The position numbers were made by a program, and so were the translations under genes. This document shows, in pieces, positions 31,420 through 41,884 of a DNA stretch of 64,000 bases. How positions within the stretch are numbered: position 1 is the stretch's first letter; every line of letters starts with the position of its first letter. The notes beneath the pieces were generated by a model. It worked only from the letters and a program-made list of their open reading frames with translations. It was not told where the DNA came from and made no database searches. The DNA is taken from assembly GCA_902495355.1 (NCBI GenBank), contig CABUWV010000006.1:75745-139744 (forward strand). Direction: 5' to 3'. The DNA is from an uncultured Collinsella sp. (GTDB taxonomy: Bacteria > Actinomycetota > Coriobacteriia > Coriobacteriales > Coriobacteriaceae).

Positions 31420-32358
31420 ATGACAGACATCGTCCACGTCGAAAACCTCGTCAAGCGCTACGACGACCTTATCGCGCTCGACCACTTTAGCCTGAGCATC
31501 GCCCCCGGCGAGATCTTTGGCCTGCTGGGCCCCAACGGCTCGGGCAAGACCACGTCCATCAACTGCATTCTGCAGCTGCTCGCCTACGACAAAGGCACCA
31601 TCGAGCTGTTCGGCGAGCCCATGACGCCCGCCCGCTACGACCTCAAGCGCCGCATCGGTGTGGTGCCGCAGCAGGTGGCGGTGTTTGACGAGCTTACGGT
31701 GCGCGAGAACATCGACTATTTCTGCAGCCTTTACGTCAACGACCGCAAGCGCCGCCGCGCGCTGGTGGACGAGGCGATCGACTTTGTCGGGCTGGGCGAC
31801 TTTACCAAGTTTCGCCCCGGCAAGCTCTCGGGCGGCCTGGCGCGTCGCCTCAACATCGCCTGCGGTATCGCGCACAAGCCCGAGCTCATCTTCTTTGACG
31901 AGCCCACGGTGGCGGTCGACCCGCAGAGCCGCAACGCCATCCTGGAGGGCATCTGCCGCCTGCGCGACGAGGGCGCCACGGTGGTGTATACCAGCCATTA
32001 CATGGAGGAAGTCGAGCAGATTTGCAGCCGCATCATGATCATGGACGGCGGACGTGTGCTGGCGCAGGGCACCAATGACGAGCTCAAACGCATGATTCAA
32101 ATGGGCGAGCGCGTGACTGTCGAGGTCAGCGCCGTAGAGACCGCCACGGTCGAGCGGCTGCGCGCCCTCGAGCACGTGCTTTCGGTTGAGTTGTCCGGCG
32201 GCGAGCTCGTCTGCACCTGCGAAGCGAGCCCGCACAATTTGGTCGACATCCTCGACACGCTGCGCGCCGCCGATGTGGCGCTCGGCCGCGTGTGGAGCGA
32301 GCCGCCGACCCTCAACGACGTGTTCCTCGAGATCACCGGCCGCGAGCTGCGCGACTAG
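31420..32358 (+). CDS. ABC-2 exporter ATP-binding protein
   Basis: A 312-aa ATPase. Walker A is GLLGPNGSGKTTSI, the signature LSGGLARRLNIACGI (family usually LSGGMKRRL) and Walker B LIFFDEPTVAVDPQSR, where most relatives have EPTxGLD. A C-terminal ~90-residue domain follows, as in the drug/lipid exporters of the CcmA/DrrA group. AGAAGGG lies upstream of the ATG at 31420; a longer frame exists but lacks support. It forms an operon with two ABC-2 permeases and is divergent from the two-component genes. Confidence 0.92.
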   Translation: MTDIVHVENLVKRYDDLIALDHFSLSIAPGEIFGLLGPNGSGKTTSINCILQLLAYDKGTIELFGEPMTPARYDLKRRIGVVPQQVAVFDELTVRENIDYFCSLYVNDRKRRRALVDEAIDFVGLGDFTKFRPGKLSGGLARRLNIACGIAHKPELIFFDEPTVAVDPQSRNAILEGICRLRDEGATVVYTSHYMEEVEQICSRIMIMDGGRVLAQGTNDELKRMIQMGERVTVEVSAVETATVERLRALEHVLSVELSGGELVCTCEASPHNLVDILDTLRAADVALGRVWSEPPTLNDVFLEITGRELRD

Positions 32359-32367
32359 GGGGCAGCC

Positions 32368-33555
32368 ATGTTCAACACCATTATCATCACGGTCAAAACG
32401 CTGCTGCGCCGGCCGAGCACGTGGGTCTGGGGCGCCCTCTTTCCCATCGCGCTTTCCACGATGTTCATGTTTATGTTTGCGAACCTGAGCTCCGACGGCA
32501 CGGTCGACCCGGTGCCGGTTGCCGTCGTGGCGGACAAGGTCTGGGACGCTTCGACCTTTAAGGATGTGGCGACGTCGCTTGCCAAGGAAGGCGACGACCA
32601 GCTGCTCGAGATCCACGAGCTCGACGACGCAGCCGATGCGAACCGTGCGCTCAAGGCCGGTGAGGTCGCGGGTATCTATACGGTCGACGCTGCGGGCACG
32701 CCCAAGCTCACACTGCTATCGAGCTACGACAGCTCGCGCGCATCATCGGTGCTCACCGATCGCAGCATCCTGGAGACGGTGGCAAGCTCGTATACACAAA
32801 ATGCCGAGCTCATGTCCCAGATTGCCCAGGACAACCCGGCGGCGCTCGCCGACCCCGAGGCGGTTGCGCGCGCCCTGTCGCTCGAGGGCGGCACCCGCCG
32901 CGTAAGCCTGACACGCACCACACCCGACGGCACGGTCATCTACTATTACGCGCTCTTTGGCCTGGTCGCGATGATGTCTGCCGAGTTTGCCGCCTTGAGC
33001 GTCATCGACCTGCAGCCCAATCTGTCGGGTCTTGGCGCGCGTCGCTGCGTGGGCGGTCTTTCCAAAACGGCGTCGCTGGCCGGTATCTTTGTGGGCTCGT
33101 GGCTGGTCTCCTTTGCCTCGATGGCGATCGCAATCGGCTACGTGCGTCTGGTCGTGGGCGTCGACTTTGGCGGGCGCGAGGGGCTGTGTTTGGTGGGCGG
33201 CGCCGCTTCCGCGCTTGCCGCCACGGGCTTGGGACTCTTTGTGGGCACGCTTCCCGTTAAGGGCGGCAAGGCGTCCAAGTCTGGCATCCTCACGGGCTTT
33301 GCCACTACGTGCGCCCTGTTCGCCGGCCTCTACGGCGAGCCAGCGATGGCGCTTGCCGACGACGTCGCCCGCGCCTGCCCGGCTGAGTGCTGGCTCAACC
33401 CCGTCAAGCTTATCTGCGACATGTTCAACCGCCTGTATTTCTTTGAAGACTTGGGGCCTTTTGCCGTTCGCGCGGGCGCGCTGGTCCTCATGACGCTGGT
33501 GTTTGTTGCCGCCGCCACGCTGATTTTTGGAAGGAGCCGCTATGAGCACCTTTAA
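32368..33555 (+). CDS. ABC-2 type transporter permease
   Basis: A 395-aa permease. One N-terminal helix (residues ~17-38, WGALFPIALSTMFMFMFANL) is followed by an extracytoplasmic domain of about 150 residues and then five to six C-terminal helices, the ABC-2 plan. It starts 9 bp after the ATPase stop. Its 3' end overlaps the next permease by 14 bp. Substrate not determinable; peptide or lipid-active compounds are typical for exporters paired with DesK/LiaS-like kinases. Confidence 0.87.
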   Translation: MFNTIIITVKTLLRRPSTWVWGALFPIALSTMFMFMFANLSSDGTVDPVPVAVVADKVWDASTFKDVATSLAKEGDDQLLEIHELDDAADANRALKAGEVAGIYTVDAAGTPKLTLLSSYDSSRASSVLTDRSILETVASSYTQNAELMSQIAQDNPAALADPEAVARALSLEGGTRRVSLTRTTPDGTVIYYYALFGLVAMMSAEFAALSVIDLQPNLSGLGARRCVGGLSKTASLAGIFVGSWLVSFASMAIAIGYVRLVVGVDFGGREGLCLVGGAASALAATGLGLFVGTLPVKGGKASKSGILTGFATTCALFAGLYGEPAMALADDVARACPAECWLNPVKLICDMFNRLYFFEDLGPFAVRAGALVLMTLVFVAAATLIFGRSRYEHL

Positions 33556-34747
33556 GACCGCGCTTCGCATGGCGCTGGCGCACCCGTTCTACCTGCTCAT
33601 CTATACGGTGTTCATTTCGCTGATGGGCGTATTCATCGCGGCATCTGTGAGCTGGAACTCGTCGCAGCTCACCGAGTACAAGCCCTACGACGCCAACGTG
33701 ATCGTGGTCGACCGCGATGGCAGTGATCTTTCACTTGCGCTCACCAAGCACCTAGGTTCGCGGTTTGACCTGGTCACGGGCGTCGGCGATGACACGTACG
33801 ACCTTGCGGACGCGCTCTCCAAGAGCAACAGCGCCAAGGGCAGCGCCGACTGCGTGTTCTTTATCCCGGAGGGGTTCGAGGACGACCTGGTCGCGGCTGC
33901 CCGCGCGGGGGAGTCCCTGCCCAAGCTCGATGTGACCTACGGTGCCGGCACCATGGCGGCGGCGCTTTCGTCTGCCGAGGCTTCGCGCTGGATCTCGCTC
34001 GCGGGCGCTGCAGCCGCACTTGAGCCCACTGCCTCCAACGGCGACGTTGCCAAGGCCGCCGAACATGCCACTGCAAAGCGCGCGGAGGTCCAGATCGAGC
34101 GGGTCAAGGTCGACTCGGCTGCTGCCGCCACGCTCGAGTCGTACTTCAACTTTGGCGCGTACGCGATTATCTCGTCGGTCATCGTATCGGTGGGGTTGGT
34201 GTTCTCGGGCATGAACGAGCCCGAGCGCGTGCGTCGTATGGATGCCGGCCCAATCTCCGAGCGCCAACGTTCGCTTGCCGTGTTTGCCGCCGCCGCCGTG
34301 CTCACCGTCTGCATCTGGTTTGTGTCGAGCATGATGGGCGTCGTGGGCTTTGCCGGCGCGGTCGCCGAGGTCGGCGTGGGCCGTGTGTGCCTGGCACTGG
34401 CGGCGACGTTTGCCCTGGCGTGCACGCCGCTGGCCGTTGGCTTTGCCCTTTCGGGCCTGGGTGCGCGCGAGGAGCTGCTCAATGGCGTGGGCAACCTGCT
34501 CGGCATGCTCATGACGTTTTTGGGCGGCGCTTGGATGCCGCTGTCGCTGATGGGCCCGGCCGTGCAGACCGTGGCGCACTTTGTGCCGACATATTGGGTG
34601 AACGACGCGATCGGCAAGGCGCTCGCGTCGGACCTGACGTCTGCCATGTTGGGCGACATCGCCTGCGACCTGGGCGTCACCGTGCTCTTTGCCGTGGCCA
34701 TCGCCGCCGCAGGCCTGGCCCTCTCACGCACCAAATCCCGCGCCTAG
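33542..34747 (+). CDS. ABC-2 type transporter permease
   Basis: A 401-aa permease with the same layout as its neighbour: N-terminal helix (YLLIYTVFISLMGVFIAASV), large external domain and a six-helix C-terminal region ending in Arg/Lys. The start at 33542 is supported by GAAGGAG upstream and lies inside the end of the preceding gene (14-bp overlap). The two permeases probably heterodimerise with the ATPase encoded first. Confidence 0.88.
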   Translation: MSTFKTALRMALAHPFYLLIYTVFISLMGVFIAASVSWNSSQLTEYKPYDANVIVVDRDGSDLSLALTKHLGSRFDLVTGVGDDTYDLADALSKSNSAKGSADCVFFIPEGFEDDLVAAARAGESLPKLDVTYGAGTMAAALSSAEASRWISLAGAAAALEPTASNGDVAKAAEHATAKRAEVQIERVKVDSAAAATLESYFNFGAYAIISSVIVSVGLVFSGMNEPERVRRMDAGPISERQRSLAVFAAAAVLTVCIWFVSSMMGVVGFAGAVAEVGVGRVCLALAATFALACTPLAVGFALSGLGAREELLNGVGNLLGMLMTFLGGAWMPLSLMGPAVQTVAHFVPTYWVNDAIGKALASDLTSAMLGDIACDLGVTVLFAVAIAAAGLALSRTKSRA

Positions 34748-34766
34748 TCACCTAGTCATCGGGTAC

Positions 34767-34979
34767 TCATTGGGGACAGACTTAAACGACCAAGAGTGGT
34801 CATTGGGGACAGACTTAAACGACTAGTCATTGGGGACAGTCTTTGCCGAACCGCCGGCTTGCCGGCCGGGTTGCCAAGGACTGTCCTCAGCTGCCGGCAG
34901 AAAGGGAACGTCCCTAACTGGCGGGTGGCGAAAGAGTGTCCCCAACAGCTAGTCATTTAAGAACGTCCCCAATGACTAG
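34767..34979. repeat. Array of family F repeats (CATTGGGGACAG)
   Basis: Two direct copies of TCATTGGGGACAGACTTAAA CGAC start at 34767 and 34800. A third, truncated copy starts at 34827. An inverted copy GTCATTTAAGAACGTCCCCA ATGAC lies at 34952-34976. Between them are GC-rich hairpins and a GGGAACGTCCCTAACTG variant. The array fills the 34748-35060 gap, which has no gene. Single copies lie at 38459 and 46885. Confidence 0.75.
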
Positions 34980-35060
34980 TCTGAAATAAAATCCAGGCCT
35001 CGCCCAAAAATAGTTCGCCAAGGTTTACTATTACGTTCATAAAGTAGTACGAGGCTAACA

Positions 35061-35786
<726 letters not shown>

Positions 35787-35794
35787 GCGGCGCC

Positions 35795-38461
35795 ATGACA
35801 CCTCTCGCAAAACGTCTCCCGCGCGAGCTGCGCCGCAATATCGGCAAGTACCTGGGCATCTTTTTGCTTATGTGCGGAAGCATCGCTCTCACCTCGGGCT
35901 TTTTGCTCGCAGCGCATTCCATCGGCTGCCTTATCGACGACATGCGCGATGCGTACACGATTGAGGACGGCCGCGTGACCACCTCCTTCGAGGCCACCGA
36001 CGATCAACTCAAGGCCGCCGAGGATGCAGCCGGCGACGTCGGCGGCGTCACGCTCTACAAGAATTTCTCCATCGACGCCATCATCAAAAAGGCCGCTGGC
36101 GACGATGGCACCAAGCGCACGCTGCGCACCTATGCGCACCGCAGCAAGGTCGATATCGCGTCCTACTGTGAGGGCAAGGAACCCAAGGCGGATGACGAGG
36201 TGGCCATCGACCGTGTCTTTGCCACCAATAACGACCTCGCCGTGGGCGATAAGGTCGAGCTTGAGGGCCGCACCTACACCATCTGCGGCATCATGACCCA
36301 GCCCGATAGCCAGGCGCTGTTCCTCAACAATTCGGACTTTACGGTGAACACCATCACCTATGGCGTGGCCGAGGTCACCGACGCCGGCTTTGCCGCGCTC
36401 GAGGATGCCGGCGGCGCGCCTGCCTACACCTACTCCTTCACCTTTACCGATCGCGATCTTTCCACCGCAGACCGCATCGACGCCGAGCAAGATATGGTCG
36501 AGGCGCTGACCGATGCCGATGCGCGCGTGGACGATCTGATCGATGCCGATTCCAATCAGGGCATTGGCTATGCGCGCGACGACGTGAACGGCGACTCCAT
36601 GATGTGGATGACGCTGCTCGACATCATCATCGTGATCATGGCGTTCGTCTTTGTGGTCCTTACCGACGCCACCATCGAGGAGGAGAGCGCCATCATCGGC
36701 ACGCTGCTCGCCAGCGGCTATCGTCGACGCGAGATCGTGCTGCACTACCTTGCGCTTCCCGCTATCGTGGGCGTGGTCGCGGCGCTTTTGGGCACTGCGC
36801 TCGGCGTTGTGTTCTTTACCGAGCCCATGCGCAGCCTCTATTACGGTTCGTATGGCCTGCCGCCCTTCCAGGTGCACTGGAGCTGGGAGATCTTTGTGAA
36901 GTGCGCCGTGGTTCCCGCCGCCGCGCTCATCCTCATCACGCTGGTGGGCCTGCTTCGCAAGATGGGCAAGACGCCGTTGCAGTTCCTTCGTCACGAGGCG
37001 AGTGGCAAATCGGGCACCAAGCGCGGCTTGCAGCTGCCGGAGCGCATGGGTTTTGTTTCCCGCTTCCGCCTGCGTATCTTCCTGCGCAACCTGGGCAACT
37101 TCGCCACGCTCTTCGTGGGCATTGCGTTTGCCTCGCTGCTGCTGCTCTTTGGCCTGGCGATTCTGCCCACGATGACGCACTACGCGGACAACCTCGAGAC
37201 AAGCCTGGTCGCCGAGCACCAGTACACGCTCAAGGCGCCGCTGGAGCTCGAGGGCACTGCCGAGGAGCGCGAGCAGTGGTCAGCACTCGAGCGCTTGCAG
37301 TCGGTTGACGGCGCGCTGCTTTCCGCCGCCCAAGATGCCGATGACGAGCTTGACGACGCGGCCGATGCGGCGCAGACGGCAGCCGATGCCGCGACCGCAT
37401 CTCCGTCTGCCGAGAGCCTGACTGCGGCGCAGGATGCGCTTACCAAGGTCCAGGACAAGAAGGATGCGCTTTATGCGCGCCTCGATGACCTTGCCGATAT
37501 CCTCGGCTGCAACCGCGACGAGGCTATCGACCTGATTGACAAGGCCTCTAAGATCGACACCGACAACGACGACATTCACCCGGTCAACACGATTGACAAC
37601 GGCGCGGGCGCAATCGCGCAGGCCGAGAAATATGCCGTTTACCAGTTGCAATACGACCGAGGCGATGGGAATGGCGAGGAGACGATTTCCGTCTACGGCA
37701 TTTCAACCGATTCGTGCTATTGGAAAGGCCTCAACGTCGGCGACGGACACGTCGTCTTTGGCGGCGGCCTGCTCGACAAGTTTGGCTGGAGCGAGGGCCA
37801 GAAGGTCACGCTCAGCGACAAGTACGAGGGCAAGAATTATTCCTTTGAGTACGTGGGCAAGGACTGCGTTTGGGGCTCTAAGTCGGATATGAATGTCTAT
37901 ATGAGCATCGACGACTTTAACGAGCTGTTCGGCAACGACGCCGCCTACTTCAACGGCTATGTGAGCGATGAGAAGCTCGACCTTGATTCGCGCTACTTTG
38001 CCGGCGACACCACGCCCGATGACATGCGCGCCGTGGGCGACCAGTTCATCGGCATGATGAGCAAAATGATCGGCATGATGATTGGGCTCGCGGTGTTTAT
38101 CTTCCTGCTGTTTATGTACCTGCTGACCAAGGCTGTGATCGACCACAGCGCCCGTTCGATCAGCTACATGAAAGTCTTTGGCTATCGCGATAGCGAGATT
38201 TCGCATCTGTACATCCGCTCGATCACGCTGTGCGTGGTGTCGTCGCTCGTGCTGAGCCTGCCGGTCATTATTGGCTCGCTCACGGCCATCTTCCGCTCGA
38301 TGTTGCTTGCCTACAACGGCAATATCGAGATCTACGTGCCCGCTTGGTCCATGGCGGCGTGCGCAGGAATCGGCTTTGCGACCTACCTGGTCGTGGCACT
38401 GCTGCACACGCGCTCCATCAAACGTGTGGGCCTGGCCGAGGCGCTCAAAGTCCAAGAGTAG
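35795..38461 (+). CDS. FtsX/MacB-family ABC permease
   Basis: A large permease of 888 aa. It has an N-terminal helix (YLGIFLLMCGSIALTSGFLL), an extracytoplasmic domain to about residue 265, three helices, a fourth helix followed by a second external domain (~480-750), then three more helices. This is the duplicated FtsX layout. The second external domain contains a Glu/Asp/Ala-rich probable coiled coil (DADDELDDAADAAQTAADAA). It starts 8 bp after its ATPase. A TTG five codons upstream is an alternative start. A family F repeat overlaps the stop region. Confidence 0.9.
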   Translation: MTPLAKRLPRELRRNIGKYLGIFLLMCGSIALTSGFLLAAHSIGCLIDDMRDAYTIEDGRVTTSFEATDDQLKAAEDAAGDVGGVTLYKNFSIDAIIKKAAGDDGTKRTLRTYAHRSKVDIASYCEGKEPKADDEVAIDRVFATNNDLAVGDKVELEGRTYTICGIMTQPDSQALFLNNSDFTVNTITYGVAEVTDAGFAALEDAGGAPAYTYSFTFTDRDLSTADRIDAEQDMVEALTDADARVDDLIDADSNQGIGYARDDVNGDSMMWMTLLDIIIVIMAFVFVVLTDATIEEESAIIGTLLASGYRRREIVLHYLALPAIVGVVAALLGTALGVVFFTEPMRSLYYGSYGLPPFQVHWSWEIFVKCAVVPAAALILITLVGLLRKMGKTPLQFLRHEASGKSGTKRGLQLPERMGFVSRFRLRIFLRNLGNFATLFVGIAFASLLLLFGLAILPTMTHYADNLETSLVAEHQYTLKAPLELEGTAEEREQWSALERLQSVDGALLSAAQDADDELDDAADAAQTAADAATASPSAESLTAAQDALTKVQDKKDALYARLDDLADILGCNRDEAIDLIDKASKIDTDNDDIHPVNTIDNGAGAIAQAEKYAVYQLQYDRGDGNGEETISVYGISTDSCYWKGLNVGDGHVVFGGGLLDKFGWSEGQKVTLSDKYEGKNYSFEYVGKDCVWGSKSDMNVYMSIDDFNELFGNDAAYFNGYVSDEKLDLDSRYFAGDTTPDDMRAVGDQFIGMMSKMIGMMIGLAVFIFLLFMYLLTKAVIDHSARSISYMKVFGYRDSEISHLYIRSITLCVVSSLVLSLPVIIGSLTAIFRSMLLAYNGNIEIYVPAWSMAACAGIGFATYLVVALLHTRSIKRVGLAEALKVQE

Positions 38462-38488
38462 TCGTTTAAGAACGTCCCCAATGACTAG
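38459..38488 (-). repeat. Family F repeat, single copy
   Basis: TAGTCGTTTAAGAACGTCCC then CAATGACTAG. It begins at the stop codon of the FtsX-type permease gene, which is read from within the repeat. Confidence 0.7.
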
Positions 38489-38570
38489 GTTCCGTACTTG
38501 ACTTTAACTCTGCTTTAACTGGTACCATCCTCTATGTCTGTAACGCCATATAGACCGAGGGGATAGATCT

Positions 38571-39776
38571 ATGACCGCAACTGCACCCGCAGCACCCGCT
38601 AAGGTGTACTTCACCAACCTGCGCACGCATGCTCGCGAGAGCCAGCTCGACAAGCTCAAGCGCCTCATCCGTCACGCCGGAATTGAGCAGATCGACTTTG
38701 AGAACAAGTTCGTCGCCATCAAGATTCACTTTGGCGAGCTGGGCAACCTGAGCTTTTTGCGCCCCAACTACGCCCGCGCCGTCGCGGACGTCGTGAAGGA
38801 GCTGGGCGGCAAGCCCTTCCTCACCGACTGCAATACGCTCTATGTCGGTAGCCGCAAAAACGCGCTCGAGCACATCGATACCGCCTACCAGAACGGCTTT
38901 ACCCCGTATGCTACGGGTTGCCAGATCATCATTGCCGACGGCCTCAAGGGCACCGACGAGGCGCTCGTCCCGGTCGAGGGCGGCGAGTACGTGCACGAGG
39001 CCAAGATCGGTCAGGCGCTCATGGATGCCGATATCGTGATCAGCCTCACCCACTTTAAGGGCCATGAGCAGGCCGGTTTTGGCGGCGCCATGAAGAACCT
39101 GGGCATGGGAGGCGGCAGCCGTGCCGGCAAGATGGAGCAGCATGCCGCCGGCAAGCCGAACGTCGCGACCGAGCACTGCGTTGGCTGCCATGCCTGCGAA
39201 AAGATCTGCGCGCACAACGCTATCTCGTTCGACGGCACCCGCGAGCGCGAGCTTGCCAGCGGCGCTACTCGCACGGTGCACGTGGCTGCCATCGACCACG
39301 ATCGCTGCGTGGGCTGCGGACGCTGCATTGCGGCATGCAACCAGGACTGCATCAAGCCCGGTTATGAGGCCGCGGCCGACGTGCTCAACTGCAAGATCGC
39401 CGAGTATACGAAGGCCGTCGTCGACGGCCGCCCGAGCTTCCACATCTCGCTTGCCATGGACATCAGTCCCAACTGCGACTGCCATCCCGAAAACGATACG
39501 CCTATCGTCAACGACATCGGCATGTTCGCGAGCTTCGACCCGGTCGCCATCGACCAGGCCTGCGCCGACGCCGTCATGGCGTCTGAGCCGCTGCCCAACA
39601 CCGAGCTCACCGATAGCGCGGCCAAGATGGAGCACAACCACGAGCATCTGGAGGGCGAGCAGGCCAAGGATCCCTTCTGCATCACGCATCCCGACACCGA
39701 CTGGCGCGTGTGCATCGCGCACGCCGAGAAGATCGGCCTGGGCACGAGCAAGTACGAGCTCATCGAGGTCAAGTAG
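38571..39776 (+). CDS. DUF362-family iron-sulfur protein
   Basis: A 401-aa cytoplasmic protein. Residues ~1-190 and ~280-400 belong to the DUF362 domain (FVAIKIHFGELGNLSFLRPN, then SLTHFKGHEQAGFGGAMKN). Between them is a bacterial ferredoxin module with two 4Fe-4S motifs, CVGCHACEKICAHNA and CVGCGRCIAACNQDC. Function unknown in general; members are widespread in anaerobes and often annotated as 4Fe-4S proteins. GAGGGG lies upstream of the ATG. It is a single-gene transcript ending at a strong hairpin. Confidence 0.9.
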   Translation: MTATAPAAPAKVYFTNLRTHARESQLDKLKRLIRHAGIEQIDFENKFVAIKIHFGELGNLSFLRPNYARAVADVVKELGGKPFLTDCNTLYVGSRKNALEHIDTAYQNGFTPYATGCQIIIADGLKGTDEALVPVEGGEYVHEAKIGQALMDADIVISLTHFKGHEQAGFGGAMKNLGMGGGSRAGKMEQHAAGKPNVATEHCVGCHACEKICAHNAISFDGTRERELASGATRTVHVAAIDHDRCVGCGRCIAACNQDCIKPGYEAAADVLNCKIAEYTKAVVDGRPSFHISLAMDISPNCDCHPENDTPIVNDIGMFASFDPVAIDQACADAVMASEPLPNTELTDSAAKMEHNHEHLEGEQAKDPFCITHPDTDWRVCIAHAEKIGLGTSKYELIEVK

Positions 39777-39823
39777 CGTCGTCCTATTGGACAAACCAAG
39801 CGCCTTTGTGGCGTTAGTTGAGT

Positions 39824-39862
39824 AAAAGCCGCCCACGAGCACAACGCTCGCGGGCGGCTTTT
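39824..39862. terminator. Bidirectional terminator
   Basis: Stem AAAAGCCGCCC-CGAGC / GCTCG-GGGCGGCTTTT between convergent genes. A- and T-rich ends on both sides suit both directions. Confidence 0.88.
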
Positions 39863-39940
39863 CAGAAGTGCGGTGAAAAATCGAATACCGCCGACCACAA
39901 ACCGATTTTTGGCAACAAAACCCCAGACGTTGCTTTTTGC

Positions 39941-40906
39941 CTAATAATTCTTGTCGAGGAAGTCGTCGACCGTATTCCAGTAGAGCTCGGGGTCAACTTG
40001 CGCGCTCTTGGCGTGGGTGGCGCCGTGGATAGTGAGCTTCTGTTTAACCTTGCTGGCGCACGCGTCGTAGTTTTGGTCGAGCATGTCGTACGGCACAAAG
40101 GTGTCCTGGTCGCCGTGGATAAACAGCATGGGAACCGTCGCGTGTTTGAGTTGCTCCACACTGCTCGCCTTATGAAAGTCGTAGCCCGCGCGCACGTTGC
40201 ACACCAAGTTTGCTACATCGAGCAAGGGAAAGCTGGGCAGGCTGAACACGTCCTTGAGCTGCAGGGAAAACTCGTCCCAAACACTCGTATAACCGCAGTC
40301 CTCGATAATGCATTTCACGTTTGCGGGCAGAGATTCCCCCGCGACGTTCATGGCGGTTGCCGCACCCATCGACTCGCCAAAGACCAGGATGCGCGCCTCG
40401 GGGTCAGCCTGAACGATTCGCTCGATCCATGCGACGATGTCGAGGCGCTCGGGCCAGCCCATGCCGATATAGTCGCCGCCGGAGCGCTCGTGGGCGCGGG
40501 CGGCGGGTGCGAGTACGTTCATGCCACGGTCGTGGAAGCGTTTGGCGTATCGGGCCATACCGATGGGCTCGTTGGTATATCCATGCAGGCAGACGACGTA
40601 GTCGTGCGTGCTCTCCGACGCAGCAAAATACCAGGCGGCAAGCTCGGTCCCGTCGTCCGCGGTGAGGTTGCTGCTCTTGCGGTTCTCTTTAAACCATGCC
40701 CGCGCCTCGGTATCCTCGGCATCCGGCTGCTCACCTTCTTTGTCGTTCTTGCTATCCTGCATCATCTTCATGGTGTATGGCGCGCGGGGATTCAGCGCGA
40801 AGTCAAACAGAAAGTTGCCGGCAAATCCGAGCAGCGCAACGACAACCACCAGTGCAACGATGCCGGCTATCTTGAGCTTTCGATGGGAACGTGCGTTTTG
40901 AGCCAT
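39941..40906 (-). CDS. Membrane-anchored alpha/beta hydrolase
   Basis: A 321-aa protein. One N-terminal helix (IAGIVALVVVVALLGFAG, residues 13-30) anchors it or serves as an uncleaved signal. The rest is an alpha/beta-hydrolase. Visible are VCLHGYTNEP (oxyanion region), the nucleophile elbow VFGESMGAATAM, an Asp in IHGDQDTFVP and the His in GATHAKS, giving a complete Ser-Asp-His triad. It resembles the YfhR/BEM46-like family. GGAGAATACCGC precedes the ATG. Substrate unknown. Confidence 0.9.
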   Translation of the reverse strand: MAQNARSHRKLKIAGIVALVVVVALLGFAGNFLFDFALNPRAPYTMKMMQDSKNDKEGEQPDAEDTEARAWFKENRKSSNLTADDGTELAAWYFAASESTHDYVVCLHGYTNEPIGMARYAKRFHDRGMNVLAPAARAHERSGGDYIGMGWPERLDIVAWIERIVQADPEARILVFGESMGAATAMNVAGESLPANVKCIIEDCGYTSVWDEFSLQLKDVFSLPSFPLLDVANLVCNVRAGYDFHKASSVEQLKHATVPMLFIHGDQDTFVPYDMLDQNYDACASKVKQKLTIHGATHAKSAQVDPELYWNTVDDFLDKNY

Positions 40907-41027
40907 GCGGTATTCTCCTATAAGATGTTAATACATCAACATTTAATGCAAGCGCATTATGGACGTTCGCCGTTGATGCGTCAACAGGCAAAGAATGGGT
41001 AAACAAAGGGTCACGTATAGTGCAAAT

Positions 41028-41057
41028 TTCGCACGTACCCAGACGCTTTGATATAGT
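41028..41057 (+). promoter_or_regulatory. Candidate promoter of the hemolysin III gene
   Basis: TTCGCA and TATAGT separated by 18 bp, about 35 bp upstream of the start. Confidence 0.4.
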
Positions 41058-41092
41058 GTTGAGAACTCTTTACGTTGGAGGATGTAACCGGC

Positions 41093-41776
41093 ATGTCCGA
41101 TTCGAGCGACAGTTCTAAGCCGCGACCCAAGACCGCGGCCGTTCCACACTACACGGTGGGTGAGGAGATCATGAACTCCGTCACCCATGGTGTCGGCTGC
41201 CTGCTGGGTATCGCGGGCCTGGTGCTCCTGATCGTATTCGCCGCCCTGCGCGGCGGAGGCCCGGCCCACATGGCCGCGGCAATTGTCTACGGCGTCAGCA
41301 TTATCCTCGAATACCTAGCCTCCACGCTCTACCACGCGATTCAGCCCGCGCGCGCCAAGCGCGTGTTTCGCATCATCGACCACAGCTGCATCTACCTGCT
41401 CATTGCGGGCAGCTATACGCCGTTTTGCCTCATCACGCTCGCAAACGACGGCGGCGCTGTGCTGTTCTTTGCCGTATGGGCCATCGCCATTATCGGCATC
41501 GCCCTCGAGTGCTTTATGCGCGAGCGCCAGCCGCATTGGGTAAGCGGCCTGGTCTATCTGCTGATGGGCTGGCTCGTTGTCTTTAAGCTGCCCGAGCTCG
41601 TGGCGCTGCTCAACCCCGTGGCACTTGCCCTGCTCGCCGTCGGCGGCGTGTGCTACACCGCGGGCGTGCCGTTCTATATCGCCAAAAACGTGCGCTATCT
41701 TCACAGCGTGTTTCACCTGTGGGTACTCGCCGGCAGCATCTTCCAGTTCATGGCGGTGATCCTCTTCGTAATCTAG
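41093..41776 (+). CDS. Hemolysin III / PAQR-family membrane protein
   Basis: About 227 aa with seven predicted helices. PAQR/HlyIII landmarks: EEIMNSVTHGVGCLLG near the N-terminus, the His-containing STLYHAIQP, and RIIDHSCIYLLIAGSYTPF; the metal-binding His triad continues with FHLWVLAGSIFQF at the C-terminus. The start at 41093 is preceded by GGAGG at a somewhat long spacing (11 nt); a TTG 18 nt upstream is possible. The role of bacterial members is not settled, despite the hemolysin name. Confidence 0.9.
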   Translation: MSDSSDSSKPRPKTAAVPHYTVGEEIMNSVTHGVGCLLGIAGLVLLIVFAALRGGGPAHMAAAIVYGVSIILEYLASTLYHAIQPARAKRVFRIIDHSCIYLLIAGSYTPFCLITLANDGGAVLFFAVWAIAIIGIALECFMRERQPHWVSGLVYLLMGWLVVFKLPELVALLNPVALALLAVGGVCYTAGVPFYIAKNVRYLHSVFHLWVLAGSIFQFMAVILFVI

Positions 41777-41884
41777 CGACCACGCCAGCGCCCGTGCCCC
41801 CGCTCGGTCGCCAGTGCAATTGCCGTATCAGCCGTCAACGTTTTAATCCGACATCCCGAATCTTGGAGGTTCGAGAAACTCCCG